NCBI GenBank assembly: GCA_038117265.1
Contig: JAYOFO010000007.1
Coordinates: 1-64,000 of the forward strand
DNA length: 64,000 nt
Source: JAYPUG01 sp038117265
Lineage (GTDB): Bacteria; Pseudomonadota; Alphaproteobacteria; UBA6615
Direction: 5' to 3'
Part shown: positions 8,424 through 20,056 of the stretch, in pieces
Position numbering within the stretch: position 1 is the first letter of the stretch
Layout of the letters: every line of letters starts with the position of its first letter
Translations under genes and position numbers: made by a program
The notes under the pieces: generated by a model
The model's input: only the letters and a program-made list of their open reading frames with translations
Told to the model about the DNA's origin: nothing
The model's database searches: none

Positions 8424-9635
8424 ATGACCCTGACCCCTCTCGAGGCACTCGGCGAGCCGCTCTACTACATCGCCGCCAATGCCGCCGAGGCCGGTTTCCC
8501 CACGCTGCCCAACCCGCACGGCCAGTCGCTGCGCACCTGGGTGCGCTCGCTGGGGGGCATGCAGAAGGAGGCACTGGTCGTCTCGGCCGCGACGGGAACG
8601 GCGTGGCGGTTCGCCTGCGACGAGGGCGGGCATCTCGGCGGGTTCAACAAGGCGCCGAACCCGCTGACCTATCTCAGCGCCGGGATGATCGCGTCCTACA
8701 TGAACGAGATCACCGCGCTCGCCGCCCAGCGCGGCATCGTCCTGCGCGACCTGGAACTGGTGCTCGAGAACTTCTACTGGCGCGAGGGCGATTTCCGTAA
8801 GGGCACGATGGTCAGCGGCGCGATGCCGCCCGAGCTCAACGTCGTCTGCGATGCCGACTGCGACGACGCGACCCTGACGACCCTGCTCTACGAGGCGGTC
8901 GCGGCCTCGCCGCTGAACGGGCTGGCGCGCGGCAGCCACCCCAGCCTGTTCACCCTGGTACACAACGCACGCGTGCTTGCACCCGAGCAGGTGACGCCGC
9001 TCGACGCCGATCCGTTCCCCGACCCCGGCGACAATTTCCCCAAGCTGGAACGCGCCGCCGGTATGCCGGCGGTCGACGGGCTGATCAACATGCTCGTCGA
9101 CGAGGATACGGCGCGCGAGGCCCATGCAAAGCTCGATATCGCCGTACCCGATCCGGGTCCCGACAGGCAGCTCCTGCACATGCACACGCGCTGCGTGCCG
9201 CGGCCGGACGGCGTGAAGGAAATCCTCAAGGAACAGTACGGCCCCGTGGCGCCGACCTGGCGCTTCCTGTCGGATGAGGGCGAGCGCTTCGGCGGGCACG
9301 GGCGCGCGCCTGATGCCGCCTCGCTGATCTCGGCCGGGATCGGGCTCTGCTTCATGACCCAGATGGGCCGGTTCGCCAAGATGGCGAAGCTGCCGCTCGA
9401 CAGCTACGCCATCGTCCAGGACACCCACTTCTCGCCGGGCGGCGCGTCGGGCGGCACCGGGCAGGCGGGCACCGCCCAGCCGGTCGAGACCCATGTCTAT
9501 CTGGGGACGGCGGCGGAGGATGCCGACGCGCAGCAGATCCTCGGGGTGGGCGAACGCACCTACTTCCTGCACGCCTTCTGCCGCGACGACATCAAGCCGA
9601 AGGTGCGGATGACGAAGGCGCCGAAGGCGGCCTAG
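8424..9635 (+). CDS. Tandem OsmC-like protein
   Basis: 403 residues with a strong ribosome site (GGAGGAA, 8413-8419). The protein is two copies of one fold. Residues 61-95 contain WRFACDEGGHLGGFNKAPNP followed by a helix, and residues 279-313 contain WRFLSDEGERFGGHGRAPDA followed by the equivalent helix. The pattern and the late HAFCRD motif match OsmC/Ohr-type proteins, which use two cysteines to reduce organic peroxides. Here only the second half has both cysteines (Cys309 and Cys386); the first half has none at these places. I infer a fused pseudo-dimer with one active site. The substrate is unknown. It converges on the flavin oxidoreductase gene with 12 bases between. Confidence 0.7.
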   Translation: MTLTPLEALGEPLYYIAANAAEAGFPTLPNPHGQSLRTWVRSLGGMQKEALVVSAATGTAWRFACDEGGHLGGFNKAPNPLTYLSAGMIASYMNEITALAAQRGIVLRDLELVLENFYWREGDFRKGTMVSGAMPPELNVVCDADCDDATLTTLLYEAVAASPLNGLARGSHPSLFTLVHNARVLAPEQVTPLDADPFPDPGDNFPKLERAAGMPAVDGLINMLVDEDTAREAHAKLDIAVPDPGPDRQLLHMHTRCVPRPDGVKEILKEQYGPVAPTWRFLSDEGERFGGHGRAPDAASLISAGIGLCFMTQMGRFAKMAKLPLDSYAIVQDTHFSPGGASGGTGQAGTAQPVETHVYLGTAAEDADAQQILGVGERTYFLHAFCRDDIKPKVRMTKAPKAA

Positions 9636-9647
9636 CCGCCCCGCTCG

Positions 9648-10886
9648 CTACTCCGCGGCTTGCGCGGCGAAGTCGGGCGTCTCCAGCTCGGGCACGACCT
9701 TCTCGACGAACAGGCGCATCTCTTCGAGCAGCTCGTCCTTGGGCTCCTGCGCCCAGTGCCAGATCAGGGTGATGTATTCGCACGGAATGCGCGAATAGAC
9801 CTCCTGCCAGTCGCGGATGGTGTCGTCGACCGTGCCGCCCATCACGAACTTGTGCTCCCGGATGGCGCGATAGGCCGCCTCGGCATCGTGCTTGACCGGG
9901 TCCACATGGTGGTTGCCGAAGACCGAGTAGAAGTTCTTGAAGATGTCCAGGTCGTAGGCGCGGATCTTGCGCTCGAAGTCGGCCTCGGACTTGGCGATCC
10001 GGGTGTGGCGCACGATGTTCTGCATCTGGCCGTACTGGACCTGGCGGCCGTGCTTGGCCGATTCCTCGACATAGATGTTGGCCAGTTCGACCACGCCGTC
10101 CGTCGGGTTGAAGTAGCTCGGCCGGAAGCCGTGCTTGGCGGCGAACTCGATCGTCTCGCGCGAGCGCGCGACCGCGATGAACACGGGCGGGTGCGGCTTC
10201 TGGTAGGGCGAGGGCACCACTGAGATCCGGCGCACCACGCCGTCGTCGTCAATCTCGCCGGGGGCGCCCGCCTCGCGGGCGATCTCCCAGCCCTCGTAGC
10301 CCTCGATGCCCGTGTCGTGAGGGTAGGGGGCCTGATAGTACTTGCCGTTGAGCTCGACCGAATCCTTGGTCCAGCAGTCGAGCACCATCTCGACCCGCTC
10401 CTCGAAGATCTCGCGGTTGCGCTTGTCGCCCGAACTGCCGTCCGACAGGGTGGCGAGGGCGCCCGACGACTGGCCCAGGATGTTCGCCCAGCGCGACTGG
10501 TAGCCGCGCGCAAAGCCCACGAAATACTTGCCGTGGGTCATGTGGTCGATGATCGCGGTTTCCTCGGCGACGCGGATGGGGTCCTGGGTCGCCATCACAT
10601 AGCCGAACGCGCCCAGATGCAGGTTCTCGACCTGGGCCGCCCAATGCGCGTCCAGCACGCCGGGGTTGGGGCCGACCTCGTAGCCTTCGGAGTGGAGGTG
10701 GTGCTCGATCGTGGACATCCCCCAGATGCCCATCTTGTCGGCCTCGCGGATGATCTCGGACCATTCGTGGATGATCTTGTAGTACAGGTCGGAATTGCGG
10801 CCGATCGGGCGCTTGGCGCGGCGGTCGTGCTCGTCCGCGGCCGGGAAGACCGGATAGAGCTGGACGATGACTTTCGGGGAACCCAT
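9648..10886 (-). CDS. LLM-class flavin-dependent oxidoreductase (luciferase-like)
   Basis: 412 residues from the ATG at 10886, which has GGAGGAG upstream. The frame extends 33 residues further but without family similarity. The sequence is typical of the bacterial luciferase-like monooxygenase fold: a TIM-barrel start, EHHLHSEGYEVGPNPGVLDA, then HMTHGKYFVGFARGYQ and PPVFIAVARSRETIEFAAKHG. Such enzymes use reduced FMN to oxidise alkanals, sulfonates or other small substrates; the substrate cannot be read here. It is transcribed divergently from the esterase gene across a 97-base spacer, which may mean shared control. Confidence 0.85.
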   Translation of the reverse strand: MGSPKVIVQLYPVFPAADEHDRRAKRPIGRNSDLYYKIIHEWSEIIREADKMGIWGMSTIEHHLHSEGYEVGPNPGVLDAHWAAQVENLHLGAFGYVMATQDPIRVAEETAIIDHMTHGKYFVGFARGYQSRWANILGQSSGALATLSDGSSGDKRNREIFEERVEMVLDCWTKDSVELNGKYYQAPYPHDTGIEGYEGWEIAREAGAPGEIDDDGVVRRISVVPSPYQKPHPPVFIAVARSRETIEFAAKHGFRPSYFNPTDGVVELANIYVEESAKHGRQVQYGQMQNIVRHTRIAKSEADFERKIRAYDLDIFKNFYSVFGNHHVDPVKHDAEAAYRAIREHKFVMGGTVDDTIRDWQEVYSRIPCEYITLIWHWAQEPKDELLEEMRLFVEKVVPELETPDFAAQAAE

Positions 10887-10983
10887 GGCGTTTTCTCCTC
10901 CGCTGCGCCGGCTTAATCGCCGATGATTTGCGCTATCATCCCCCGGTCCGCGCATGCGCGCAACACGTCGACCGGAGGTTCCC

Positions 10984-11928
10984 ATGCCGCTCCACCCGCA
11001 GATCGTCGCCCTGATCGCGCGCGCCGCCGATGCCGGCGTGCGTCCCGCCTACGAACTGACGCCCGCCGAGGCGCGCGCGCAGCTCGAGGAGATGTCGCGG
11101 AACCGCGACCGCGATCGCACCCCCGTCGGTTCGGTCGAGGACCGGACCATCGACGGGCCGGGCGGCGACCTTGCGCTGCGCATCTACCGGCCCGAGGGGG
11201 CGGGCGAGGGGCCGCTGCCCGCGGTGGTGTTCTTCCACGGCGGCGGGCACGTGCTCGGCAGTCTCGACACCCATGACCTGGTCGCGCGCAACCTGTGCGC
11301 CGACAGCGGCGCGGTCGTCGTCAATGTCGACTACCGGCTGGCGCCCGAGCACAAGTTCCCCGCCGCTCCCGAGGACAGCTATGCGGCGACCCGGTGGGTT
11401 GCCGAGAATGCCGGCGAACTGGGCATCGACCCGGCGCGCATCGCCGTCGGCGGCGACAGCGCGGGCGGTAACCTGGCCGCCGTCGTTGCGCTGATGGGGC
11501 GCGAGGCCGGCGGGCCCGACATCTGCTTCCAGCTGCTGGTCTATCCGGTCGTCGACTATGCGTGCGACACGCCGTCCTACGCCGAATGGGCCGATGGCGC
11601 GGGCATCCTGACCGCGCGCGGTATGGAATGGTTCCGCGACCACTATCTACGCGGGCCCGCGGACCGCACCGACTGGCGTGCCGCACCGCTGCGCGCGGCC
11701 GATCTGTCGAACCTTCCGCCCGCGCTGGTCATCACGGCCGAGTGCGACGTGCTGCACGACGAGGGCGTCGCGCTGGCCGGGGCGCTGGCCGCTGCGGGAA
11801 CCGCGGTCGAGCACCGCGAGTACCCGGGCATGATGCACGGCTTCTATTCGTTTGCGCCGCTGGTCGACGACGGGCGCGCGGCGCAGGTCTTCGCGGGCGA
11901 GCGCCTGCGCGCCGCCTTCGGCACATGA
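10984..11928 (+). CDS. Alpha/beta-hydrolase, hormone-sensitive-lipase-type esterase
   Basis: 314 residues from the ATG at 10984 with GGAGG at 10974-10978; a further upstream ATG is ignored. The oxyanion motif HGGG is at residues 85-88. The nucleophile Ser159 lies in GGDSAGGN, the acid is Asp255 in AECDVLHDEG and the base His285 in GMMHGFYS. This is the alpha/beta-hydrolase-3 family, soluble carboxylesterases acting on short acyl esters. No signal peptide is seen, so it should be cytoplasmic. The divergent flavin oxidoreductase could be a pathway partner (inference only). Confidence 0.88.
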   Translation: MPLHPQIVALIARAADAGVRPAYELTPAEARAQLEEMSRNRDRDRTPVGSVEDRTIDGPGGDLALRIYRPEGAGEGPLPAVVFFHGGGHVLGSLDTHDLVARNLCADSGAVVVNVDYRLAPEHKFPAAPEDSYAATRWVAENAGELGIDPARIAVGGDSAGGNLAAVVALMGREAGGPDICFQLLVYPVVDYACDTPSYAEWADGAGILTARGMEWFRDHYLRGPADRTDWRAAPLRAADLSNLPPALVITAECDVLHDEGVALAGALAAAGTAVEHREYPGMMHGFYSFAPLVDDGRAAQVFAGERLRAAFGT

Positions 11929-11953
11929 GGGTCGCGAATTCGCGCCGGTTCGC

Positions 11954-11982
11954 TTGACATGGCGGGGGTGCGGCAGTACATC
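11954..11982 (+). promoter_or_regulatory. Promoter of tRNA-Asp
   Basis: A perfect TTGACA (11954-11959), a 17-base spacer and TACATC (11977-11982) place the start of transcription a few bases before tRNA-Asp at 11997. This is the best vegetative promoter match I see in the window. Confidence 0.65.
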
Positions 11983-11996
11983 CCGCGGTCTCGGCT

Positions 11997-12073
<77 letters not shown>

Positions 12074-12098
12074 CCGAGATCGATCCTGACATCAAGAC

Positions 12099-12121
12099 GG
12101 CCCCCGAATCGGGGCCTTTTT
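12099..12121 (+). terminator. Rho-independent terminator after tRNA-Asp
   Basis: GGCCCC (12099-12104) and GGGGCC (12111-12116) form a stem with loop CGAATC, followed by TTTTT. It lies 25 bases beyond the tRNA. This is a classical intrinsic terminator. Confidence 0.8.
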
Positions 12122-12319
12122 GTTGCGCCGCGTTCGCCCGCCGGCCGCGCGAATCGCAGGCCTGCGGCGAAGCGCGCACCGCGCACCTGGACGCCTTGCA
12201 AGGGCCAGTGCGCTGGTGTATGGCTGGCGGCGGAAAACAAGCGGTTCTCTGCCGCTCCCCACCATTCCATGCGGGCCGTTTCGGCACCGTGTCGCGAGGG
12301 CCGGATTCAAGGGCAAACG
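12122..12319 (+). promoter_or_regulatory. Upstream region of the nuo operon
   Basis: This stretch between the tRNA-Asp terminator and nuoA must hold the nuo promoter, because the terminator isolates the operon from upstream transcription. The only sigma-70-like pair I find is TTGCAA (12196-12201), 17 bases, TATGGC (12219-12224), which is a weak match. No gene is seen. Confidence 0.3.
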
Positions 12320-12685
12320 ATGGAAGAGCTTCTCCTCGAATACCTGCCGATCCTGATCTTCCTCGGCCTCGCCCTGGGCCTGTCGCTGATGCTCGTGCTG
12401 GCATCCGTCGTGGCTGGCGCGCGCAAGCCCGACCCGGAGAAGAACTCGGCCTATGAGTGCGGCTTCGACGCCTTCGACGATGCGCGCATGAAGTTCGACG
12501 TGCGCTTCTACCTGGTCGCGATCCTGTTCATCATCTTCGACCTCGAGGTCGCGTTCCTGTTTCCCTGGGCGATCACGCTGTCCGACATCGGCGAGTTCGG
12601 CTTCTGGTCGATGGTCGTGTTCCTGGGAATCCTGACCGTCGGCTTCGTCTACGAATGGCGCAAGGGAGCGCTCGAATGGGAATAA
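12320..12685 (+). CDS. nuoA: NADH-quinone oxidoreductase subunit A
   Basis: 121 residues from the ATG at 12320 with AAGGG upstream. An upstream in-frame ATG would add 17 residues unlike the family. Three membrane helices surround the conserved matrix-side motif [20 protein letters not shown]; the Cys in ECG is the loop residue known from mitochondrial ND3. NuoA links the membrane arm of complex I to the quinone site. It is the first gene of the fourteen-gene nuo operon and overlaps nuoB by 10 bases. Confidence 0.96.
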   Translation: MEELLLEYLPILIFLGLALGLSLMLVLASVVAGARKPDPEKNSAYECGFDAFDDARMKFDVRFYLVAILFIIFDLEVAFLFPWAITLSDIGEFGFWSMVVFLGILTVGFVYEWRKGALEWE

Positions 12686-13224
12686 CCATGCGCGATCCCG
12701 CCGACGGCGTCTTCCGGCCCGGTCCCGACCAGGATGCGGCGATCCAGGCGGTCACCGACGAGCTCACCGACAAGGGCTTCGTGCTGGCCAACATGGACAA
12801 GCTGGTCAACTGGGCCCGCACGGGCTCGCTCTGGCCGATGACCTTCGGGCTCGCCTGCTGCGCGGTCGAAATGATGCACACCGCGGCCTCGCGCTACGAC
12901 ATGGACCGCTTCGGCTTCCTGTTCCGCCCCAGCCCGCGCCAGTCCGACGTAATGATCGTGGCTGGCACGCTGACCAACAAGATGGCCCCGGCCCTGCGCA
13001 AGGTCTATGACCAGATGCCCGAGCCGCGCTGGGTTATCTCGATGGGCTCGTGCGCCAACGGCGGCGGCTACTACCACTACTCCTACTCGGTCGTGCGCGG
13101 ATGCGACCGGATCGTCCCGGTCGACATCTACGTCCCCGGGTGTCCGCCCACGGCGGAAGCGCTGCTGTATGGGATCATGCAGCTCCAGCGCAAGATCCGG
13201 CGCACCGGAACGATCGCGCGCTGA
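12676..13224 (+). CDS. nuoB: NADH-quinone oxidoreductase subunit B (cluster N2)
   Basis: 182 residues. The ATG at 12676, inside the end of nuoA, has GGGAG seven bases upstream and is preferred over the ATG at 12688. Ligands of the terminal 4Fe-4S cluster N2 are visible: Cys61 and Cys62 in LACCAVEMM, Cys126 in MGSCANGGG and Cys156 in [10 protein letters not shown]. The subunit passes electrons to ubiquinone at the junction of the two arms, together with NuoD. Confidence 0.97.
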   Translation: MGITMRDPADGVFRPGPDQDAAIQAVTDELTDKGFVLANMDKLVNWARTGSLWPMTFGLACCAVEMMHTAASRYDMDRFGFLFRPSPRQSDVMIVAGTLTNKMAPALRKVYDQMPEPRWVISMGSCANGGGYYHYSYSVVRGCDRIVPVDIYVPGCPPTAEALLYGIMQLQRKIRRTGTIAR

Positions 13225-13257
13225 GGCCGGTGTCGGGGCGAGGGTAACGGACAGGGC

Positions 13258-13890
13258 ATGGACGAAGCGCTTACCGATCTCGGCGGATACATCGCCGCCG
13301 CCCTGCCGCAGGAGGTGACCGGGACCGAGGTCGCCAATGGCGACCTGAGCGTCCTGACGCGCGCGAGCGGCCTGCTGCGGCTGCTGACCTTCCTGCGCGA
13401 CGACACGAACTGCCAGTTCAAGGTGCTGATCGACCTGTGCGGGGTCGACTATCTAGAGCGCGGGGCGCGCTTCGACGTGGTCTATCACCTGCTGTCGGTC
13501 AGCCAGAACCAGCGGATCCGCGTGAAGTGCGCGGTCGGCGTGGACGATGCGGTTCCCTCGGCCACGGACGTGTTCAGCGCGGCCGGCTGGTTCGAGCGCG
13601 AGGCCTGGGACATGTACGGCATCTATTTCTCCGACCACCCGGATCTGCGGCGCATCCTCACCGACTACGGGTTCGAGGGGCACCCGATGCGTAAGGACTT
13701 CCCGCTGACGGGCCGCGTCGAGGTCCGCTACGACGAGACTCAGAAGCGCGTGGTCTACGATCCGGTCAAGCTGACCCAGGATTTCCGTTCGTTCGACTTC
13801 CTGTCGCCGTGGGAGGGCATGAACGCCGTCCTGCCGGGCGACGAGAAGGCGCGCGCCGACGAGGACGAAGCGGGCGAGGGCGCGGCATGA
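13258..13890 (+). CDS. nuoC: NADH-quinone oxidoreductase subunit C (30 kDa)
   Basis: 210 residues. The family signature [20 protein letters not shown] lies at residues 113-132 and is followed by [10 protein letters not shown]. It is a separate protein, as in alphaproteobacteria and mitochondria, not the NuoCD fusion of E. coli. It is a peripheral-arm subunit without cofactors that packs against NuoD. Its last four bases overlap the nuoD start (ATGA). Confidence 0.96.
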   Translation: MDEALTDLGGYIAAALPQEVTGTEVANGDLSVLTRASGLLRLLTFLRDDTNCQFKVLIDLCGVDYLERGARFDVVYHLLSVSQNQRIRVKCAVGVDDAVPSATDVFSAAGWFEREAWDMYGIYFSDHPDLRRILTDYGFEGHPMRKDFPLTGRVEVRYDETQKRVVYDPVKLTQDFRSFDFLSPWEGMNAVLPGDEKARADEDEAGEGAA

Positions 13891-15065
13891 GCGACGTCGC
13901 GATCAAGAACATGACCCTCAACTTCGGCCCGCAGCATCCTGCGGCCCACGGGGTCCTGCGGCTGGTGCTGGAGATGGATGGCGAGGTGGTCGAGCGCGCC
14001 GACCCGCACATCGGACTGCTGCACCGCGGCACCGAGAAGCTGATCGAGTACAAGACCTACCTGCAGGCCGTGCCTTACTTCGACCGGCTCGACTATGTCT
14101 CGCCCATGTGCCAGGAGCATGCCTACGCGCTGGCCGTGGAGAAGCTGCTCGGAATCGAGGTTCCGGAGCGCGGCCAGTACATTCGGGTGCTGTTCTCCGA
14201 GATCACCCGTATCCTCAACCATATTATGAACTTGACGACGTATGCCCTTGATGTTGGAGCAATGACGCCGCTCTTGTGGGGGTTCGAGGAACGCGAGCGG
14301 ATGATGGAGTTCTATGAGCGTGTGTCGGGCGCGCGGCTGCATGCGGCCTACTTCCGCCCGGGCGGCGTGCACCAGGATCTGCCCGCGGGCCTGGCCGACG
14401 ACATCTATGCGTTCTGCGAGAGCTATCCCAAGTTCATCGACGACATGGAAAGCCTGCTGACGGGCAACCGCATCTTCAAGCAGCGGACCGTCGACATCGG
14501 CGTCTTCTCGGCCGAGCAGGCGCTCGACTGGGGCATGTCGGGCTCGACCCTGCGGGCCTCGGGCGTCGCCTGGGACCTGCGCAAGGCCCAGCCCTACGAC
14601 GTCTACGACCGCATGGACTTCGACGTTCCGGTGGGCAAGACCGGCGATTGCTACGCGCGCTACCTGGTGCGGGTCGAGGAGATGCGCCAGAGCCTGCGGA
14701 TCATCAAGCAGTGCCTGGACGAGATTCCCGACGGTCCGGTCATGACGCAGAACCACAAGCTGACCCCGCCGCGCCGCGGCGAGATGAAGCACTCGATGGA
14801 AGCGCTGATCCATCACTTCAAGCTCTATACCGAGGGCTATCACGTGCCCGCCGGCGAAACCTATGCCGCCGTCGAGGCGCCCAAGGGCGAGTTCGGCGTC
14901 TACCTGGTCGCCGACGGCTCGAACAAGCCCTACCGCTGCAAGATCCGCGCACCGGGCTTCGCCTTCATGCAGGCGCTCGAAGCGCTGACCAAGGGACACA
15001 TGCTGGCCGACGTGCCGGCGGTGATCGGAAGTCTCGATATCGTGTTCGGGGAGGTCGACCGGTGA
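13887..15065 (+). CDS. nuoD: NADH-quinone oxidoreductase subunit D (49 kDa)
   Basis: 392 residues from the ATG at 13887, which overlaps the nuoC stop; a longer upstream frame is nuoC shadow. GPQHPAAHG (residues 14-22) is the loop that enters the quinone pocket, and [19 protein letters not shown] is the family signature derived from NiFe hydrogenases. With NuoB it forms the ubiquinone-reduction site. The overlap suggests translational coupling. Confidence 0.97.
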   Translation: MSDVAIKNMTLNFGPQHPAAHGVLRLVLEMDGEVVERADPHIGLLHRGTEKLIEYKTYLQAVPYFDRLDYVSPMCQEHAYALAVEKLLGIEVPERGQYIRVLFSEITRILNHIMNLTTYALDVGAMTPLLWGFEERERMMEFYERVSGARLHAAYFRPGGVHQDLPAGLADDIYAFCESYPKFIDDMESLLTGNRIFKQRTVDIGVFSAEQALDWGMSGSTLRASGVAWDLRKAQPYDVYDRMDFDVPVGKTGDCYARYLVRVEEMRQSLRIIKQCLDEIPDGPVMTQNHKLTPPRRGEMKHSMEALIHHFKLYTEGYHVPAGETYAAVEAPKGEFGVYLVADGSNKPYRCKIRAPGFAFMQALEALTKGHMLADVPAVIGSLDIVFGEVDR

Positions 15066-15651
15066 GCGACAGCTTCGCATTCGACGACGCCCACCGCGCC
15101 CGCGCCGAGACGATCGTCGCGCGCTATCCGGAAGGGCGGCAGCAGAGCGCGGTGATCCCGCTGCTCGACCTGGCCCAGCGTCAGGCCGGCGGCTGGCTGC
15201 CGACCGCGGCGCTCGAATATGTCGCGGCCTATCTCGACATGCCGAAAATCCGGGTGCTCGAGGTCGCGACCTTCTACACGATGTTCAACCTCGAACCGGT
15301 CGGCAAGAACTTCGTCCAGCTCTGCCGCACGACGCCGTGCTGGCTGCGCGGCTCCGACGATCTGCGCGCCGTGGCGAAGGACGTGACAGGCTGCGGGCTG
15401 GGCGAGACCAGCGACGACGGGCTGTTCACCGTGGTCGAGGTCGAGTGCCTGGGCGCGTGCTGCAATGCCCCGATGGTGCAGATCAACGACACGTATTACG
15501 AGGATCTGACGGCCGAGAGCTTCAAGGCGGTCCTCGAGGCGCTGAAACGCGGCGAGACGCCGACGCCAGGGCCGCAGAACGGGCGCCGGGGGTCCGAGCC
15601 CGTCGGCGGGCTGACGACACTGACCGGGACGTCGGCCGGGGAGGGTGCGTG

Positions 15652-15652
<1 letters not shown>
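15062..15652 (+). CDS. nuoE: NADH-quinone oxidoreductase subunit E (24 kDa, 2Fe-2S N1a)
   Basis: 196 residues from a GTG at 15062 that overlaps the nuoD stop, with GGGGAGG upstream. The thioredoxin-like domain carries the four ligands of cluster N1a: Cys88, Cys93, Cys129 and Cys133 (CRTTPC and CLGACC). The last 30 or so residues are a low-complexity tail rich in Gly, Thr and Pro. It works with NuoF in the NADH-oxidising module. Its stop shares a base with the nuoF ATG. Confidence 0.95.
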
Positions 15653-16956
<1,304 letters not shown>

Positions 16957-16969
16957 GGGGGCGGACGCG

Positions 16970-19024
16970 ATGGCAAAGGTCACCATCGACGGCGTCGAGA
17001 TCGAGGTCCCCAACGGGATCACGGTGCTGCAGGCCTGCGAAATGGCCGGCAAGGAAATCCCGCGCTTCTGCTACCATGAGCGGCTGTCGGTCGCCGGCAA
17101 CTGCCGGATGTGCCTGGTCGAGGTCTCGCCGGGGCCGCCGAAGCCCGCTGCGTCGTGCGCGCTGCCGGTCAATGACGGCATGGCGATCAAGACCGACTCC
17201 GAGATGGTGCGCAAGGCGCGCAACGGGGTCATGGAGTTCCTGCTGGTCAACCATCCGCTCGACTGCCCGATCTGCGATCAGGGCGGCGAGTGCGACCTGC
17301 AGGACCAGGCGATGGCCTATGGCCGCGACGGCTCGCGTTTCGCCGAGCACAAGCGCGCGGTCAAGGACAAGCATATGGGCCCGCTGATCAAGACGATCAT
17401 GACCCGCTGCATCCACTGCACCCGCTGCGTGCGCTTCGCGACCGAGGTCGCCGGCGTGCCGGAACTGGGCCTGCTGGGCCGTGGCGAGCATGCCGAGATC
17501 ACGACCTATCTCGAGAAGTCGCTGGATTCCGAGCTGAGCGCCAACGTCATCGACCTGTGCCCGGTGGGCGCGCTGACCTCAAAGCCCTACGCCTTCGTGT
17601 CGCGGCCCTGGGAGCTGACCAAGACCGAATCCGTCGATGTGCTCGACGCGGTCGGCGCGGCGATCCGGGTGGATTCGCGCCAGACCGAGGTCTTGCGCAT
17701 CCTGCCGCGTCTCAACGAGGACGTGAACGAGGAGTGGCTGGGCGACAAGTCGCGCTATGCCTGCGATGCGCTGGGCCGCCAGCGCCTCGACCGGCCCTAC
17801 GTTCGCGAGGACGGCAAGCTGCGCGAGGCTAGCTGGAACGAGGCCTTCGCCGCGATCGCGGCGAAGCTGAAGGGCCTGTCGGGCGACAGGATGGCCGCGA
17901 TCGCCGGCGACCTGTGCGACGCGGAATCGATGCTGGCGTTGAAGCAACTCATGGCGTCGCTCGGCTCGGCGAACCTGGACTGCCGCCAGGACGGCGCGAA
18001 GCTGCCGGCCGACAATCGCGCAGCCTATGTCATGAACACCGGCATCGCGGCGCTCGAACAGGCCGATGCGGTGCTGCTCGTCGGCACCAACCCGCGCTGG
18101 GAGGCGCCGCTGGTCAACACGCGGCTGCGCAAGGCCTGGCTGCAGGGCGGTGCGCGTGTCGCGGTCGTCGGCCCGCAGGTCGACCTGACCTACCCGGTCG
18201 AGCATCTTGGCGCCGGTCCCGATACGCTGCGGCAGATCGCCGACGGCAGTCACGAATTCGTACAGGTCCTGAAAGACGCCGAACGTCCGGTCGTGATCGT
18301 CGGCATGGGCGCCCTGGCGCGCGCCGACGGTGCGGCGGTGCTGGCGACGGCAGCGAAACTGGATGTGGTGCGCGACGGCTGGAATGGCTTCAACGTGCTG
18401 CACACCGCCGCCGCACGGGTCGGCGGGCTCGACCTCGGCTTCGTGCCGGGTGCGGGCGGGCGCGACGTGGCGGGCATCCTGGCCGGCGCACGGTCGGGCG
18501 AGATCGAGGCGGTCTACCTGCTCGGCGCCGACGAGATCGACATGCAGGGGCTCGGCGATGCCTTCGTGATCTACCAGGGCCACCACGGCGATGCCGGTGC
18601 GCACCGCGCCGACGTGATCCTGCCGGGCGCGGCCTACACCGAGAAGAACGGCATCTATGTGAACACCGAGGGCCGGGTCCAGCTCGCCCGCCAGGCCGTG
18701 CAGCCGCCGGGCGATGCGCGCGAGGACTGGACGATCCTGCGCGCCCTGTCGGATGCGCTCGGCGCGGGCCTCGATTACGTAACCCTCGGCGACGTGCGCG
18801 CCGGGCTGGTCGCCGCGAACCCGGTGTTCGACCGGGTCGACGAGGCGGTCGCCGCCGACTGGCGGGCGCCCGACGGTGCCGGCGAGATGGGCGCGGACGC
18901 GTTCGTCAGCCCGATCGACAATTACTACATGACGGACCCGATCAGCCGGGCGTCCGAGACGATGGCCGAATGCACCCGCGCGTTCGTGCGTGCGGGCGGC
19001 GAGAGGACCGGAACCGATGGTTGA
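16970..19024 (+). CDS. nuoG: NADH-quinone oxidoreductase subunit G (75 kDa)
   Basis: 684 residues. The N-terminal ferredoxin domain binds a 2Fe-2S cluster through Cys34, Cys45, Cys48 and Cys63. His95, Cys99, Cys102 and Cys108 are the His-ligated N5 site, and Cys147, Cys150, Cys153 and Cys197 the N4 site. The rest is a molybdopterin-oxidoreductase-like domain that has lost its cofactor, as in mitochondria. It relays electrons from NuoF to NuoI. The stop lies inside the start of nuoH (8-base overlap). Confidence 0.96.
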   Translation: MAKVTIDGVEIEVPNGITVLQACEMAGKEIPRFCYHERLSVAGNCRMCLVEVSPGPPKPAASCALPVNDGMAIKTDSEMVRKARNGVMEFLLVNHPLDCPICDQGGECDLQDQAMAYGRDGSRFAEHKRAVKDKHMGPLIKTIMTRCIHCTRCVRFATEVAGVPELGLLGRGEHAEITTYLEKSLDSELSANVIDLCPVGALTSKPYAFVSRPWELTKTESVDVLDAVGAAIRVDSRQTEVLRILPRLNEDVNEEWLGDKSRYACDALGRQRLDRPYVREDGKLREASWNEAFAAIAAKLKGLSGDRMAAIAGDLCDAESMLALKQLMASLGSANLDCRQDGAKLPADNRAAYVMNTGIAALEQADAVLLVGTNPRWEAPLVNTRLRKAWLQGGARVAVVGPQVDLTYPVEHLGAGPDTLRQIADGSHEFVQVLKDAERPVVIVGMGALARADGAAVLATAAKLDVVRDGWNGFNVLHTAAARVGGLDLGFVPGAGGRDVAGILAGARSGEIEAVYLLGADEIDMQGLGDAFVIYQGHHGDAGAHRADVILPGAAYTEKNGIYVNTEGRVQLARQAVQPPGDAREDWTILRALSDALGAGLDYVTLGDVRAGLVAANPVFDRVDEAVAADWRAPDGAGEMGADAFVSPIDNYYMTDPISRASETMAECTRAFVRAGGERTGTDG

Positions 19025-20036
19025 GTTCTGGTGGAGCTATGCCTGGCCGACGATCTGGATCGTCATCCAGATCCTGTTCATCGTCGTGCCGCTGCTGATC
19101 GTCGTGGCCTATCTCACCTATGCCGAGCGCAAGGTGATCGGCCTGATGCAGCTGCGCATGGGCCCTAACGTGGTCGGGCCGTTCGGCCTGTTCCAGCCCT
19201 TCGCCGACGCGCTCAAGCTGATGACGAAGGAGCTGATCATCCCGACTGGCGCGAACCGAGTGGTCTTCCTGCTCGCGCCGATGCTGACCTTCGTGCTGGC
19301 GATGGTCGGCTGGGCGGTGATCCCGGTGGCCGAGGGCTGGGTGCTGTCCGACATCAATGTCGGCATCCTCTACCTGTTCGCGATCAGCTCGCTCGGCGTC
19401 TACGGCATCATCATGGCCGGCTGGGCGTCGAACTCGAAATACCCGTTCCTGGGCGCGCTGCGCTCGGCGGCGCAGATGGTGTCCTACGAGGTCTCGATCG
19501 GCTTCGTGATCATCTCGGTGCTGCTGGCGGTGGGCTCGCTCAACCTGTCCGACATCGTGCTGGCGCAGGAGGGCCTCTGGTTCTTCATCCCGCTGCTGCC
19601 GATGTTCATCATCTTCGTGATCTCGGCCCTGGCCGAGACCAACCGCGCGCCGTTCGATCTGCCCGAGGCCGAGGCCGAACTGGTGACGGGCTACAACGTC
19701 GAATATTCGGCGATGGCCTTCGCGCTGTTCTTCCTCGGCGAATACGCGAACATGGTGCTGATGAGCGGGATGACCGTCATCCTGTTCCTCGGCGGCTGGC
19801 TGCCGCCCTTCGACATCGCGCCCTTCAACTGGCTGCCCGGCATCGTCTGGTTCGCGTTGAAGGTGTCGTTGATGCTGTTCGTGTTCCTGTGGGTGCGCGC
19901 GACCCTGCCGCGCTACCGCTACGACCAGCTCATGCGGCTGGGCTGGAAGGTCTTCCTGCCGGCCTCGCTGCTCTGGGTCGTGGTCACCGCGGGCGCGATC
20001 GTCGCGTTCGACTGGTACCCCGGCGTCGTGAACTGA
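19017..20036 (+). CDS. nuoH: NADH-quinone oxidoreductase subunit H (ND1)
   Basis: 339 residues from the ATG at 19017. About eight membrane helices are visible. Conserved loops include [20 protein letters not shown] near residue 40 and [20 protein letters not shown] near residue 205, which line the quinone tunnel. It is the membrane subunit that couples quinone reduction to proton pumping. Confidence 0.97.
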   Translation: MVEFWWSYAWPTIWIVIQILFIVVPLLIVVAYLTYAERKVIGLMQLRMGPNVVGPFGLFQPFADALKLMTKELIIPTGANRVVFLLAPMLTFVLAMVGWAVIPVAEGWVLSDINVGILYLFAISSLGVYGIIMAGWASNSKYPFLGALRSAAQMVSYEVSIGFVIISVLLAVGSLNLSDIVLAQEGLWFFIPLLPMFIIFVISALAETNRAPFDLPEAEAELVTGYNVEYSAMAFALFFLGEYANMVLMSGMTVILFLGGWLPPFDIAPFNWLPGIVWFALKVSLMLFVFLWVRATLPRYRYDQLMRLGWKVFLPASLLWVVVTAGAIVAFDWYPGVVN

Positions 20037-20056
20037 GGAACGGGAGGACGACCGAT

